A DNA stretch of 64,000 nucleotides from Cupriavidus taiwanensis. GTDB taxonomy: Bacteria; Pseudomonadota; Gammaproteobacteria; Burkholderiales; Burkholderiaceae. This document shows, piece by piece, positions 25,820 to 34,298 of the stretch; within the stretch, counting starts at the first letter, position 1, and each line of letters begins with the position of its first letter. The DNA lies in assembly GCF_900249755.1 (NCBI RefSeq), contig NZ_LT976854.1, forward strand, positions 2,022,927 to 2,086,926. Direction: 5' to 3'. The notes beneath the pieces were generated by a model. The model was not told the DNA's origin, ran no database searches, and saw only the letters and a list, made by a program, of their open reading frames with translations. The position numbers and the translations under genes are program-made.

Positions 25820-27496
25820 TTAAAGCTCTTCCTTGATCGGCAGCACACGCAACACGCCAATCCCCAGATGCTGCAGCGGGCCCATGCCGGGCTCGCTGTC
25901 GTAGACCACCAGCTTGCCCTTCTCGCGCGTGGTCCAGGTCAGGCGCGGGTTGCCGCCGTCGCCATCGGTCTGCAGGCCGACGCGGTAGGCCATGTCGAGC
26001 AGGCCGTCCTCGGTGGACCGGGTCATGCGCTCGGCCAGCGCCGGGCTGTCGAGCACCACGCCCATCTCGGTATTCAGCCTGGCCGAACGCGGGTCCATGT
26101 TGAGCGAGCCGATAAACACCAGGCGCCGGTCCACGATGTAGTTCTTGGCGTGCAGGCTGGCGCGGCTGGACGACAGCCAGGCGCGCGAGCGCGAGCCGCG
26201 CGCGGCCTTGCCGCGGTTGGCCAGCTCGGCATAGGCGCTGGGCTTGAGCTCGTACAGCTCGACGCCGGCGGCCACCAGCGCCTTGCGGTGCGGCGCGTAG
26301 CCCGCGTGCACCGGGCTGACGTCGGTGGCGGCAAACGAGTTGGTCAGGATGCGCACGCGGATGCCGCGCCGCGCCAGCGCGATCAGCCACGCTTCGCCGT
26401 CGTCGTCGGGGACGAAGTAGGGCGAGATCAGCAGCACCTCCTTCTGCGCGGCGCTGATCATCTTCTCCAGCCGGGCGGTGGCGTGGCCGGGGTCGTCGTG
26501 GGTCTGGTGGGTGATCTTGGCGGCCTTGTCGGACACCACCACGGCCTTGCCGTAGTAGCCGGGCATATGGCCGCTCTCGATTCCCTTGGCCAGGCCGGAA
26601 TCCAGCAGCTCCTGCACGTAGGGGCTGGCCACCGCCTGGTCGCCGCGCGCCTCCAGCCGCTTGCGCAGGCTGCGCATCTCCACCGGCGTCTCCTTGCCTG
26701 CGGGGATCAGTGCCACCACGGGATAGGACGAGGCGTCGTTCCAGTATTCGTCGAACACGGCGGACACCTGCGGCACGGCCGGCCCGGCCACCAGCACGTC
26801 GAGGTCGCTGAAGTCCATGTCGGTGCGCGCCGAGAAATACGCGTCGCCGACATTGCGCCCGCCCAGCAGCGTGATCTGGTTGTCCACCGTCATCGTCTTG
26901 TTGTGCATGCGCCGGTCCAGGCGGTTGAAGCTGACGAGCATTTCGAGCCAGCGCACGCTGCGGTTGGCGAACGGGTTGAACAGCCGCACTTCGATATTGG
27001 GATGCGAGTCGATCGCGGACAGGACCTTGTCCAGCCCGCCGGTATGCAGGTCGTCGAGCAGCATGCGCACGCGCACGCCGCGGTCGGCCGCGTCGAGGAT
27101 GTCGCCCAGCACCGCTGCGCCGGTGCCGGTCGGCTCGAAGATATAGGTCTGCAGGTCCAGGCTGCGCTGCGCCGCGCGCGCCATCGCCAGCCGCGCGGCG
27201 AGCGCGTCGGGGCCGGACTGCAGCGGGTAGAACAGCGACTCGCCCGGGCGCTTGGCCAGGCGCGGCGCGAGCACCTTGCCCAGGGGCGTGTCGCTGGTAT
27301 TGGCCGGCGCGGTCGACGGGGTGCGCCCGGCCTGCGCCGGCAGGCTGGCGCAGCCGCCCAGCACCGCGGTGCCGATCAGGCCGGCCAGCACGATCGCCGC
27401 CAGCCGGCCCGCGCGGCGGCACCATCGAGTGCCGGCACGCCCCGCGGTCAACGCGCGCCGGGCAGCGGGCGGAACATCGCTGTGCGTCTGGAACAT
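25820..27496 (-). CDS. Phospholipase D-family lipoprotein (cardiolipin synthase C-like)
   Basis: The 558-residue protein has two HKD motifs: HNKTMTVD (H198, K200, D205) followed by LLGGRN, and HAKNYIVD (H449, K451, D456) followed by IGSLN. This duplicated layout is typical of ClsC/YmdC-type cardiolipin synthases, which join phosphatidylglycerol with a second phospholipid at the inner membrane. A lipobox LGGC with C49 follows a hydrophobic stretch, so the protein is likely a lipoprotein; the N-terminal region before it is unusually long and the true start could be an internal codon. No clsC partner (ymdB-like) gene is adjacent. Confidence 0.87.
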   Translation of the reverse strand: MFQTHSDVPPAARRALTAGRAGTRWCRRAGRLAAIVLAGLIGTAVLGGCASLPAQAGRTPSTAPANTSDTPLGKVLAPRLAKRPGESLFYPLQSGPDALAARLAMARAAQRSLDLQTYIFEPTGTGAAVLGDILDAADRGVRVRMLLDDLHTGGLDKVLSAIDSHPNIEVRLFNPFANRSVRWLEMLVSFNRLDRRMHNKTMTVDNQITLLGGRNVGDAYFSARTDMDFSDLDVLVAGPAVPQVSAVFDEYWNDASSYPVVALIPAGKETPVEMRSLRKRLEARGDQAVASPYVQELLDSGLAKGIESGHMPGYYGKAVVVSDKAAKITHQTHDDPGHATARLEKMISAAQKEVLLISPYFVPDDDGEAWLIALARRGIRVRILTNSFAATDVSPVHAGYAPHRKALVAAGVELYELKPSAYAELANRGKAARGSRSRAWLSSSRASLHAKNYIVDRRLVFIGSLNMDPRSARLNTEMGVVLDSPALAERMTRSTEDGLLDMAYRVGLQTDGDGGNPRLTWTTREKGKLVVYDSEPGMGPLQHLGIGVLRVLPIKEEL

Positions 27497-27932
27497 CCGT
27501 CAGTCTCCCTGCACCGGTGAATAAAGGAACGGGGATGGGCCGGTTCCTCACACCGGCCGGCGTGCGGTGCCTGCTACTTCGCAAGATATACCGCGCGCGC
27601 CGGCATCGGCAGCGGTGCCATTCCTGTCCGCGCCGGGAGTTTGTCCTACACCGCAACAGGTCCGGCGGGCGGGCCGGCCTCCGGCGGCGCGTGCGGCACT
27701 TCGCGCGGGTGGCCGGGCAAGGCAAGCTGGGCAGCGGCTTTCCCTGCACAGCGATTTCTCTTATGATGCCGCCCAATATACCGGCCGGTAGCACCGGGAG
27801 GAGGCCCCTGCGGCATGTGTCGCCGCCCGTGCGGCTGGCGCCTGGCGCAGCTTGCGGCCGCCCGGCGATGCCGGCATAGTTGCGCGCCTTCGCGCCCTGC
27901 ATGGGCAGGGCGCGCGCCCTGACCGGATCCCG
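27497..27932 (+). other. 436-bp region with a structured leader for the amino-acid permease
   Basis: The left part is an unremarkable divergent gap. On the right, a weak promoter (TTTCCC at 27739, 17 bp, TATGAT at 27762-27767) is followed by a strong ribosome-like sequence GGGAGGAGG (27797-27805). A 35-codon reading frame (27815-27922, MCRRPCGWRLAQ..., eight Arg) then begins and ends 10 bp before the permease start. Its last third overlaps a 10-bp hairpin (27891-27914). This layout resembles a translation-dependent leader, but high GC content also favours Arg codons by chance. Confidence 0.35.
27891..27914 (+). promoter_or_regulatory. Perfect 10-bp hairpin in the permease leader
   Basis: CGCGCCCTGC and GCAGGGCGCG pair across the loop ATGG, ending 18 nt before the permease ATG. 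There is no T-run after it, so it is more likely to influence translation initiation than termination. Confidence 0.5.
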
Positions 27933-29465
27933 ATGCCGACCCAACCTTCCCAGCCTTCCTCGCCCGGCGCACCTGCGCCCACGCTGCGCCGCACCCTGCG
28001 CGCACGCCATCTCACCATGATCGCCATCGGCGGCTCCATCGGCACGGGACTGTTCGTTGCCTCTGGCGCCACCATTGCGCAGGCCGGGCCCGGCGGCGCG
28101 CTGGCCGCCTACATCCTGATCGGCGCGATGGTGTATTTCCTGATGACCAGCCTGGGCGAGCTGGCGGCCTACATGCCGGTGTCGGGCTCGTTCGCCACCT
28201 ATGGCGCGCGCTATGTCGACGAGGGCTTCGGCTTCGCGCTGGGCTGGAACTACTGGTACAACTGGGCGGTGACGATCGCGGTGGAACTGGCCGCGGCCCA
28301 GCTGGTGATGCAGTACTGGTTCCCGGACACGCCCGGGGTGCTGTGGAGCGCGCTGTTCCTGGGCCTGATGTTCGCGCTCAACGCGATCTCGGTGCGCGGC
28401 TTCGGCGAGGCCGAATACTGGTGCGCGCTGGTCAAGGTGGTGACGGTGATCGCCTTTATCGGCATCGGCACGCTGATGATCTTCGGCATCCTGCGCGGCG
28501 ACATGTCGGGCAGCCACGGGCTCGCCAACCTGACCACCGGCGATGCGCCCTTCGTCGGCGGGCTGCCGGCGCTGATCGGCGTGGCCATGATTGCCGGCTT
28601 CTCGTTCCAGGGCACGGAACTGATCGGCGTGGCCGCCGGCGAATCGGCCGACCCGGCCAAGAACATCCCGCGCGCGGTGCGCCAGGTGTTCTGGCGCATC
28701 CTGCTGTTCTATGTGCTGGCGATCCTGATCATCGGCATCCTGATCCCCTACACCGACCCCAGCCTGCTCAAGAGCGACGTGCAGACCGTCGGCGTGAGCC
28801 CGTTCACGCTGGTGTTCCGCCATGCGGGGCTGGCCTTTGCCGCCGGCGTGATGAACGCGGTGATCCTGACCGCCGTGCTGTCGGCGGGCAACTCCGGCAT
28901 GTATGCGTCGACCCGCATGCTGTACAACCTGGCCACCGAGGGCCGCGCCCCGCGCGTGTTCGCGCGGCTGACGCGCAACGGCGTGCCGCTGGCGGCGCTG
29001 CTGGCCACCACCGCGGTCGGTGCGCTGTGCTTTTTGACCTCGCTGTTCGAAAGCAAGTCGGTGTACCTGTGGCTGCTGAACCTGTCGGGAATGACCGGCT
29101 TCATTGCGTGGCTGGGCATCGCCGTCAGCCATTACCGCTTCCGCAAGGGCTTCGTCGCGCAGGGGCTTGACCTGGACCGCCTGCCCTACCGCTCGCCGTT
29201 CTTTCCCTACGGGCCGATCTTCGCCTTCGCGCTGTGCCTGGTGGTGACGCTGGGCCAGAACTACCAGGCCTTTACCAGCGGCAAGATCGACTGGGTCAGC
29301 GTGGCCGCCACCTACATCGGCATCCCGATCTTCCTGCTGATCTGGCTGGGCTACCGCATCGCGCGCAAGACGCGCTTCGTGCCCTATGCCGAGATGAAAT
29401 TCCCCGCGCTGCCGGCCCGCGATGCCGCCGCGACGCGCGCCGCCGTGCCGGCGGCCGGTGAATAG
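27933..29465 (+). CDS. Amino-acid permease (AAT/LysP-type, APC superfamily)
   Basis: An inner-membrane secondary transporter of about 510 residues with roughly twelve membrane segments. The first segment carries the APC signature LTMIAIGGSIGTGLFVASG, and the PGGALAAYILIGAMVYFLMTSLGELAAYMPVSGSF block matches the lysine/aromatic/arginine permease group. The loop AGFSFQGTELIGVAAGESADPAKNIPRAV is the conserved AAT-family signature. I start at the ATG at 27933; the frame is open upstream but that is the leader. The substrate cannot be fixed from sequence; LysP-like basic or neutral amino acids are plausible. Confidence 0.92.
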   Translation: MPTQPSQPSSPGAPAPTLRRTLRARHLTMIAIGGSIGTGLFVASGATIAQAGPGGALAAYILIGAMVYFLMTSLGELAAYMPVSGSFATYGARYVDEGFGFALGWNYWYNWAVTIAVELAAAQLVMQYWFPDTPGVLWSALFLGLMFALNAISVRGFGEAEYWCALVKVVTVIAFIGIGTLMIFGILRGDMSGSHGLANLTTGDAPFVGGLPALIGVAMIAGFSFQGTELIGVAAGESADPAKNIPRAVRQVFWRILLFYVLAILIIGILIPYTDPSLLKSDVQTVGVSPFTLVFRHAGLAFAAGVMNAVILTAVLSAGNSGMYASTRMLYNLATEGRAPRVFARLTRNGVPLAALLATTAVGALCFLTSLFESKSVYLWLLNLSGMTGFIAWLGIAVSHYRFRKGFVAQGLDLDRLPYRSPFFPYGPIFAFALCLVVTLGQNYQAFTSGKIDWVSVAATYIGIPIFLLIWLGYRIARKTRFVPYAEMKFPALPARDAAATRAAVPAAGE

Positions 29466-29534
29466 GCGCCGTTCCCGGGCGCCTGGCAATTTGCAGCAAC
29501 CAAGCAAGACAGCACAACAACAAGGAGCATCGCT

Positions 29535-31211
29535 TTGAAACAAGCAATCCGCATGAGCCTGCTGGCGTTCGGCGCCGGCATGGCCCTGGGCCTGCCCGCG
29601 CACGCCGCGCCCACGCTGGTGGAATCGGTGCAGGGCTATACCCTGAAGCAGGACCAGGTCACCCGTTTCACCGGGCTGGTATTCGACCAGGGCAAGGTAC
29701 TGGCCACCGGCGACGCCGCCGCGCTGCGCGCGCAGTATCCCGGCGCGCAACGAATCGACGGCCACGGCAAGACCCTGCTGCCGGGCCTGATCGACGCCCA
29801 CGGCCATGTGTTCCGCCTGGGCTTCAAGACCACCGAGATCTCGCTGTCCGGCACGCGCACGCTGGCCGAGGCGCAGGGCATGATCCGCGCCTATGGCGAC
29901 AAGAACCCGCAGCGCAAGTGGCTGCTGGGCTATGGCTGGAACCAGGTGAACTGGAAGCTGGGCCGCTTCCCGACCGCGGCCGAGCTCGATGCCGCGGTAT
30001 CGGACCGGCCGGTGCGGCTGGTGCGCGTCGACGGCCACGCCGCGTGGCTCAACACCAAGGCGCTGCAGGCCGCCGGCATCACGCGCGACACCAAAGACCC
30101 GGCCGGCGGGCGCATCGAGCGCGATGCCAGCGGCAATCCCACCGGCGTGCTGGTCGACAAGGCCATGGCGCTGGTCAACAACGTGATCCCGCCGTACAGC
30201 GACGACGACCGCCGCGCCGCGCTGGCCGCCGCGCTGAAGCATATGAACGCGCTCGGCCTGACCGCCGCGGGCGACGCCGGCGTGACCGTTGCCGAAGACC
30301 GCATCTATCGCGAGTTCGCCGACCAGGGCAAGCTGACCACGCGCATCTACGGCATGATCCGCGACACCGGCGACGACTTCAAGGCGCTGTCGGCCAAGGG
30401 CCCGCTGTCGGGCTACGGCAATGACCGCTACTACCTGCGCGCGGTCAAGCTGTATGGCGACGGCGCGCTCGGCAGCCGCGGCGCGGCGCTGATGGCCCCG
30501 TACTCGGACGACCACGTACACAGCGGCCTGCTGTTCATGAGCGATGCCGCGATGCAGGCCGCGGTCAAGACCGCGATCAAGGCCGGCTACCAGGTAAACA
30601 TCCACGCCATCGGTGACGCCACCAACCACCAGGTGCTCGACGCGATGGAAGCGGCGTACAAGGACGTGGGCGGGCGCGAACTGCGCAACCGCGTCGAGCA
30701 CGCACAGGTGATCGCGCTGCCGGACATCCCGCGCTTCAAGACGCTGGACCTGATCGCGTCGATGCAGCCCACGCATGCGACCAGCGACATGAACATGGCC
30801 GAAGACCGCGTCGGCAAGGACCGCATCAAGGGCGCCTATGCCTGGCAGACGCTGCTCAGGCAAGGCACCGTGATCGCCGGCGGCTCGGACTTTCCGGTGG
30901 AATCGGCCAATCCGTTCTACGGCCTGCACGCGGCGGTGACCCGCACCGACCATGAAGGCCGCCCCATCAAGGGCTGGCATCCGGAAGAAGCCATGACGCT
31001 GGCGCAGGCCTTCCGCGCCTTCACGCTGGACGCGGCCTACGCCGAGCACCAGGAGAAGACGCTGGGCTCGCTCGAGCCGGGCAAGTGGGCGGACTTTATC
31101 CTGGTCGACCAGGACCTGTTCAAGGTCAAGCCTGCCGATATCTGGAAGACGCAGGTGCTGGAGACCTGGGTGGCCGGAGAGCGCGTGTACGCGAAGGACG
31201 GCAAGCAGTAA
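29535..31211 (+). CDS. Exported amidohydrolase (YtcJ-like, amidohydrolase 3 family)
   Basis: A metal-dependent hydrolase of 558 residues. It starts with TTG at 29535, chosen because AAGGAG (29522-29527) lies 7 nt upstream and a Sec signal peptide (KQAIRMSLLAFGAGMALGLPAHA) begins there. The metal-site motif is DAHGHVF (H89, H91). Later metal ligands are likely in VNIHAIGD and NRVEHAQ, with the final Asp in GGSDFPVESANP. The family hydrolyses N-acyl or amide bonds; the periplasmic location suggests a scavenging role. It follows the permease by 69 bp, so imported amino acids may be its products (inference). It ends at a strong terminator. Confidence 0.88.
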   Translation: MKQAIRMSLLAFGAGMALGLPAHAAPTLVESVQGYTLKQDQVTRFTGLVFDQGKVLATGDAAALRAQYPGAQRIDGHGKTLLPGLIDAHGHVFRLGFKTTEISLSGTRTLAEAQGMIRAYGDKNPQRKWLLGYGWNQVNWKLGRFPTAAELDAAVSDRPVRLVRVDGHAAWLNTKALQAAGITRDTKDPAGGRIERDASGNPTGVLVDKAMALVNNVIPPYSDDDRRAALAAALKHMNALGLTAAGDAGVTVAEDRIYREFADQGKLTTRIYGMIRDTGDDFKALSAKGPLSGYGNDRYYLRAVKLYGDGALGSRGAALMAPYSDDHVHSGLLFMSDAAMQAAVKTAIKAGYQVNIHAIGDATNHQVLDAMEAAYKDVGGRELRNRVEHAQVIALPDIPRFKTLDLIASMQPTHATSDMNMAEDRVGKDRIKGAYAWQTLLRQGTVIAGGSDFPVESANPFYGLHAAVTRTDHEGRPIKGWHPEEAMTLAQAFRAFTLDAAYAEHQEKTLGSLEPGKWADFILVDQDLFKVKPADIWKTQVLETWVAGERVYAKDGKQ

Positions 31212-31230
31212 GCAAGCGGCATCAATGACA

Positions 31231-31265
31231 AGCGCGGCACCGGTACCGGTGCCGCGCTTTTTTTT
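31231..31265 (+). terminator. Rho-independent terminator after the amidohydrolase gene
   Basis: A perfect 28-bp palindrome with AGCGCGGCACCGGT as one arm (31231-31258) is followed by eight T residues (31258-31265). It lies 20 bp after the stop codon. The opposite strand has no T-run, so it acts mainly on plus-strand transcripts. Confidence 0.95.
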
Positions 31266-31300
31266 GCGCCGTCGCCGCGCCGGGGCCTCGCTTACCGCGG

Positions 31301-32173
31301 TCAGCCCGCGTCAGCCCCCGCGGCCTGCGCCAGGAACCGGCGCCACACCGCGCGGCCGAGCGTGTCGAACCGGTCCATCGCCGCGATCAGCGTCTGCAGC
31401 GCGTCGATGCGGCACAACTCGTCGGGCAGCAGCGGGTCATGCACGATGCGCCGCACCGCCTCGCGCCCGGCCTGCAGCGTCAGCGCCGCCGCCGCGGCAT
31501 CGGGCAGCTTTGCCACCGCCGCCGTGTAGCGCTCCAGCGCCGCCGCCATCGCCAGGTGCTCGCGGGTCATTCGCGCGGCCTGCCACAGCCGACGGAAGCG
31601 CTGGTCGCGTGCGGCGTCGAGATCGCGCGCGCTGGCCACCAGCAGCGTGGGCGCATGGCGCAGTTCGGCCAGCCGCGCGCGCGCCTGTTCGGCGCCGCCG
31701 CGCAGGTTGTCGGGGCGCACGAACAGGTTCGGCTCGGCTTCCTTGAACCCATCGAAGTCCAGCGCCTGCAGCGTGCGCCGCCAGGCGGCGCGGTCGGCGC
31801 GCTCGCGTGCGCTGGCGATGGCCAGCAGCCACGCGCCGCGCCAGGGCTCGCGGCGCTCGGGCACGCTGCGCCACGTCACCAGGCGCTGCTGCAGCGCCAC
31901 GCTGTCCGGGCCCAGCACGTAGGCGCCGCGCCCGACTTGCTGCAGGCGCCCGTCGGCCTTCAGCCGCGCCATGGCGGTGCGCATGCCGGTGGCCTCGATG
32001 CCGAACGCGGTGCCCGCCAGCGACAGTTCCGCGGCCGTGTAGACCCGGCCGGGATCTGTCGACACCAGGTCGAGAATCAGCGTGCCCGCGCTGACGGGCG
32101 GCAGTTCGCTGCCGAGCGCGGCAGAGACCGCGGCAGACTTTGGTGTCAAATTCAATGTTGCAGTTTTTTGCAT
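31301..32173 (-). CDS. PaaX-family transcriptional repressor
   Basis: A 290-residue PaaX-like regulator. PaaX represses phenylacetate catabolism and responds to phenylacetyl-CoA. Here the N-terminal winged helix (about 28-85) reads AGTLILDLVSTDPGRVYTAAELSLAGTAFGIEATGMRTAMARLKADGRLQQVGRGAYVLG. The central domain starts at RREPWRGAWLLAIASARERADR. It faces a CoA-transferase/hydratase/desaturase operon across 43 bp. No paa ring-epoxidation genes lie nearby, so it most likely senses the CoA ester made by that operon (inference). Confidence 0.88.
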   Translation of the reverse strand: MQKTATLNLTPKSAAVSAALGSELPPVSAGTLILDLVSTDPGRVYTAAELSLAGTAFGIEATGMRTAMARLKADGRLQQVGRGAYVLGPDSVALQQRLVTWRSVPERREPWRGAWLLAIASARERADRAAWRRTLQALDFDGFKEAEPNLFVRPDNLRGGAEQARARLAELRHAPTLLVASARDLDAARDQRFRRLWQAARMTREHLAMAAALERYTAAVAKLPDAAAAALTLQAGREAVRRIVHDPLLPDELCRIDALQTLIAAMDRFDTLGRAVWRRFLAQAAGADAG

Positions 32174-32216
32174 CGTTTCCTATAGTTTGCCACATCGCCA
32201 TCACCGGACAAGCCCC
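32174..32216. promoter_or_regulatory. 43-bp divergent promoter region between PaaX-type and CoA-transferase genes
   Basis: This compact A/T-enriched gap must hold both promoters, so one bound repressor would shut off both genes. A TATAGT hexamer is visible (32191-32196). A TTGCA/TGCA repeat just inside the repressor gene (32158-32172) may be part of the operator. Confidence 0.5.
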
Positions 32217-33395
32217 ATGCGCCCCCTGGACGGTCTTACCATCATCGATCTTACAAGCGTTGTCGCCGGGCCTTTCGCGACCCAGCTGCTGGCCCAGCAA
32301 GGCGCGCGCGTGATCAAGGTCGAGCCGCCCGAGGGCGACCGCGCGCGCATGCTCGGTGTCATCGGCGCGCCGCAGTTCAGCTCCGCGCATGCGTTCCTGA
32401 ACAGCGGCAAGGAATCCGTGGGGCTGGACCTGGGCAAGGACGGCGGCGTCGCCATGCTCAGGCAGCTGGCCGGCAGCGCCGACGCGCTGGTCCACAACTT
32501 CCGCCCGGGCGTGATGGACCGGCTCGGGCTGGGCGTGGCGGTGCTGCATGCGCTCAACCCGCGCCTGGTGATCGCCCGCATCAGCGGCTTCGGCCAGGAC
32601 GGTCCCTGCCGCGGCGAGCGCGCCTACGACCCCATCCTGCAGGCCGAGTCCGGCATGGCGATGCGCGACGACAACGGCGTGCCGCACCTGCTGCCGCAGT
32701 ACATCTGCGACAAGATCGCCGGGCTGTATGCCGCGCAGGCGGTCAGCGCCGCGCTGTTCGAACGCGCGCGCAGCGGGCACGGCAGCGTGGTCGACCTGTC
32801 GATGCTCGAGGCCGCCGTCGCCTTTGGCTGGGTCGACGTGCATGCGCGCGAGACCTTCCAGGTCACGCCGCCGCCATCGATGCTAGCCACCGTCTACCGC
32901 CCGTGGGCAACCCGCGACGGCTGGGTGGTGATCGTGATGCTGTCGCAGGCCGAGTTCGAAGGCTGGGCCCATGCGCTCGCGCTGCCGGCCTTGCTGGACG
33001 ACCCGCGCTTCTGCGACATGCCAACGCGCTTTCGCCACTGGGACGCGCTGCGCGAACTCGGCGGCGAGGCCTTGGCCGCGTTGTCCACGGACGAGGCCGT
33101 GGCACGGCTGCAGGCGGCCGGGGTGCCGTGCGGCATCGCCCGCACCTCGGCGCAGCTGCGCAGCCATGCGCAGCTTGCCGCCGACCAGTTCCTGGCCACG
33201 CACCACCATGCCAGCACCGGGCCCACGACGCTGCCGTTGCCGGTGGCCCGCTTCAACCACACGCGGCGGCCGCCGCCTGGCCCGGCCCCCGCGCTGGGCG
33301 AGCACACCCGTACCGTACTGACGCATTTCGGCTTTACCCAACCACAGATCGATGCCGCTTTCGCCAACGGCACGGCACACACCATCCCGAGGTAG
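32217..33395 (+). CDS. CaiB/BaiF-family CoA transferase
   Basis: Class III CoA transferases move CoA from one acyl-CoA to another acid through a covalent aspartyl intermediate. The 392-residue protein has the N-terminal LDGLTIIDLTSVVAGPFATQLLAQQGARVIKVEPPEGD. The likely catalytic Asp is D138 in RAYDPILQAESGM. I start at the ATG at 32217; the frame is open back to 32082 but that part is antisense to the repressor gene. It ends 3 bp before the next gene, so translation is coupled. The substrate is unknown; the PaaX-type repressor hints at an aromatic or unsaturated acid. Confidence 0.9.
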   Translation: MRPLDGLTIIDLTSVVAGPFATQLLAQQGARVIKVEPPEGDRARMLGVIGAPQFSSAHAFLNSGKESVGLDLGKDGGVAMLRQLAGSADALVHNFRPGVMDRLGLGVAVLHALNPRLVIARISGFGQDGPCRGERAYDPILQAESGMAMRDDNGVPHLLPQYICDKIAGLYAAQAVSAALFERARSGHGSVVDLSMLEAAVAFGWVDVHARETFQVTPPPSMLATVYRPWATRDGWVVIVMLSQAEFEGWAHALALPALLDDPRFCDMPTRFRHWDALRELGGEALAALSTDEAVARLQAAGVPCGIARTSAQLRSHAQLAADQFLATHHHASTGPTTLPLPVARFNHTRRPPPGPAPALGEHTRTVLTHFGFTQPQIDAAFANGTAHTIPR

Positions 33396-33398
33396 ACG

Positions 33399-34268
33399 AT
33401 GACATTCCGGACATTGCGGTACGACGCCGACGGCAGGGTCGCGACCATCACGCTGAACCGCCCCGAGCACTTCAACGCCATCGCCCATGGCATGCCGGCG
33501 GAGATCCGCCGTGCCGTCGAGCAGGCCGAGGCCGACCCGGACATCCACGTGATCGTGGTGCGCGGGGCCGGCCCGGGCTTCTGCGGCGGCTATGACCTGA
33601 AGCACTATGCCGAGCGCAAGGGCGAAACCGGCGGCTCGCAGGAGATGCCGTGGGACCCGACGCTCGACTTCGCCGCGATGTGGCGCAACACGCAGGACTT
33701 CATGTCGCTGTGGCGCGCGTCCAAGCCCACCGTGGCCCGCGTCCACGGCGCGGCGGTGGCCGGCGGCTCCGATATCGCGCTGTGCTGCGACTTCCTGATC
33801 ATGGCCGAGGACGCGCGCATCGGTTATCCGCCGGCCCGGGTCTGGGGCGTGCCGACGCCGGCGATGTGGGTCTACCGCCTCGGCCCGCAGATGGCCAAGC
33901 GCATGATGATGACCGGCGACCTGATCGACGGGCGCGAGGCGGTGCGCATCGGCCTGGCGCTCGAAGCCGTTCCCGAAGCCGGGCTCGATGCCGCGGTGGA
34001 GCGCCTGGTCGGCCGCCTGCGCGGCATTCCGCGCAACCAGCTGATGATGACCAAGACCGTGGTCAACCAGGCCTATGACAACATGGGCCTGAACAACACG
34101 CAGATGTTCGCCACCTTGTTCGACGGCGTGGCGCGCCACTCGCCCGAAGGACTGTGGTTCCGCGAACGCGCGCAGGAGGTCGGCTTCAAGCAGGCGGTGG
34201 CCGAACGCGACAGCGGCGCGCCGATCGCCGCGCATGTGTCGCGGCGCCCGCCGCGGCCGGCGGAATAA
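33399..34268 (+). CDS. Enoyl-CoA hydratase/isomerase family protein (crotonase)
   Basis: A 289-residue crotonase-fold enzyme. Oxyanion-hole blocks are [14 protein letters not shown] (about 49-62) and [30 protein letters not shown]. The usual catalytic-Glu loop reads [27 protein letters not shown], without the second Glu of classic hydratases, so it may be an isomerase, lyase or thioesterase-like crotonase. It starts 3 bp after the CoA-transferase stop. Together the pair would activate an acid and then rearrange its CoA ester. Confidence 0.88.
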   Translation: MTFRTLRYDADGRVATITLNRPEHFNAIAHGMPAEIRRAVEQAEADPDIHVIVVRGAGPGFCGGYDLKHYAERKGETGGSQEMPWDPTLDFAAMWRNTQDFMSLWRASKPTVARVHGAAVAGGSDIALCCDFLIMAEDARIGYPPARVWGVPTPAMWVYRLGPQMAKRMMMTGDLIDGREAVRIGLALEAVPEAGLDAAVERLVGRLRGIPRNQLMMTKTVVNQAYDNMGLNNTQMFATLFDGVARHSPEGLWFRERAQEVGFKQAVAERDSGAPIAAHVSRRPPRPAE

Positions 34269-34298
34269 GCGCCGCGGCGTCAGCACACAGGAGACCTT

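Noticed and set aside
25731-31049. A minus-strand open frame extends the alcohol dehydrogenase frame by about 1,770 codons.
   Set aside because: It is antisense to well-supported plus-strand genes (permease, amidohydrolase) and out of frame with the phospholipase D-like gene. Its sequence is low-complexity His/Arg/Gln/Ala. It arises because GC-rich codon bias removes stops from the opposite frame.
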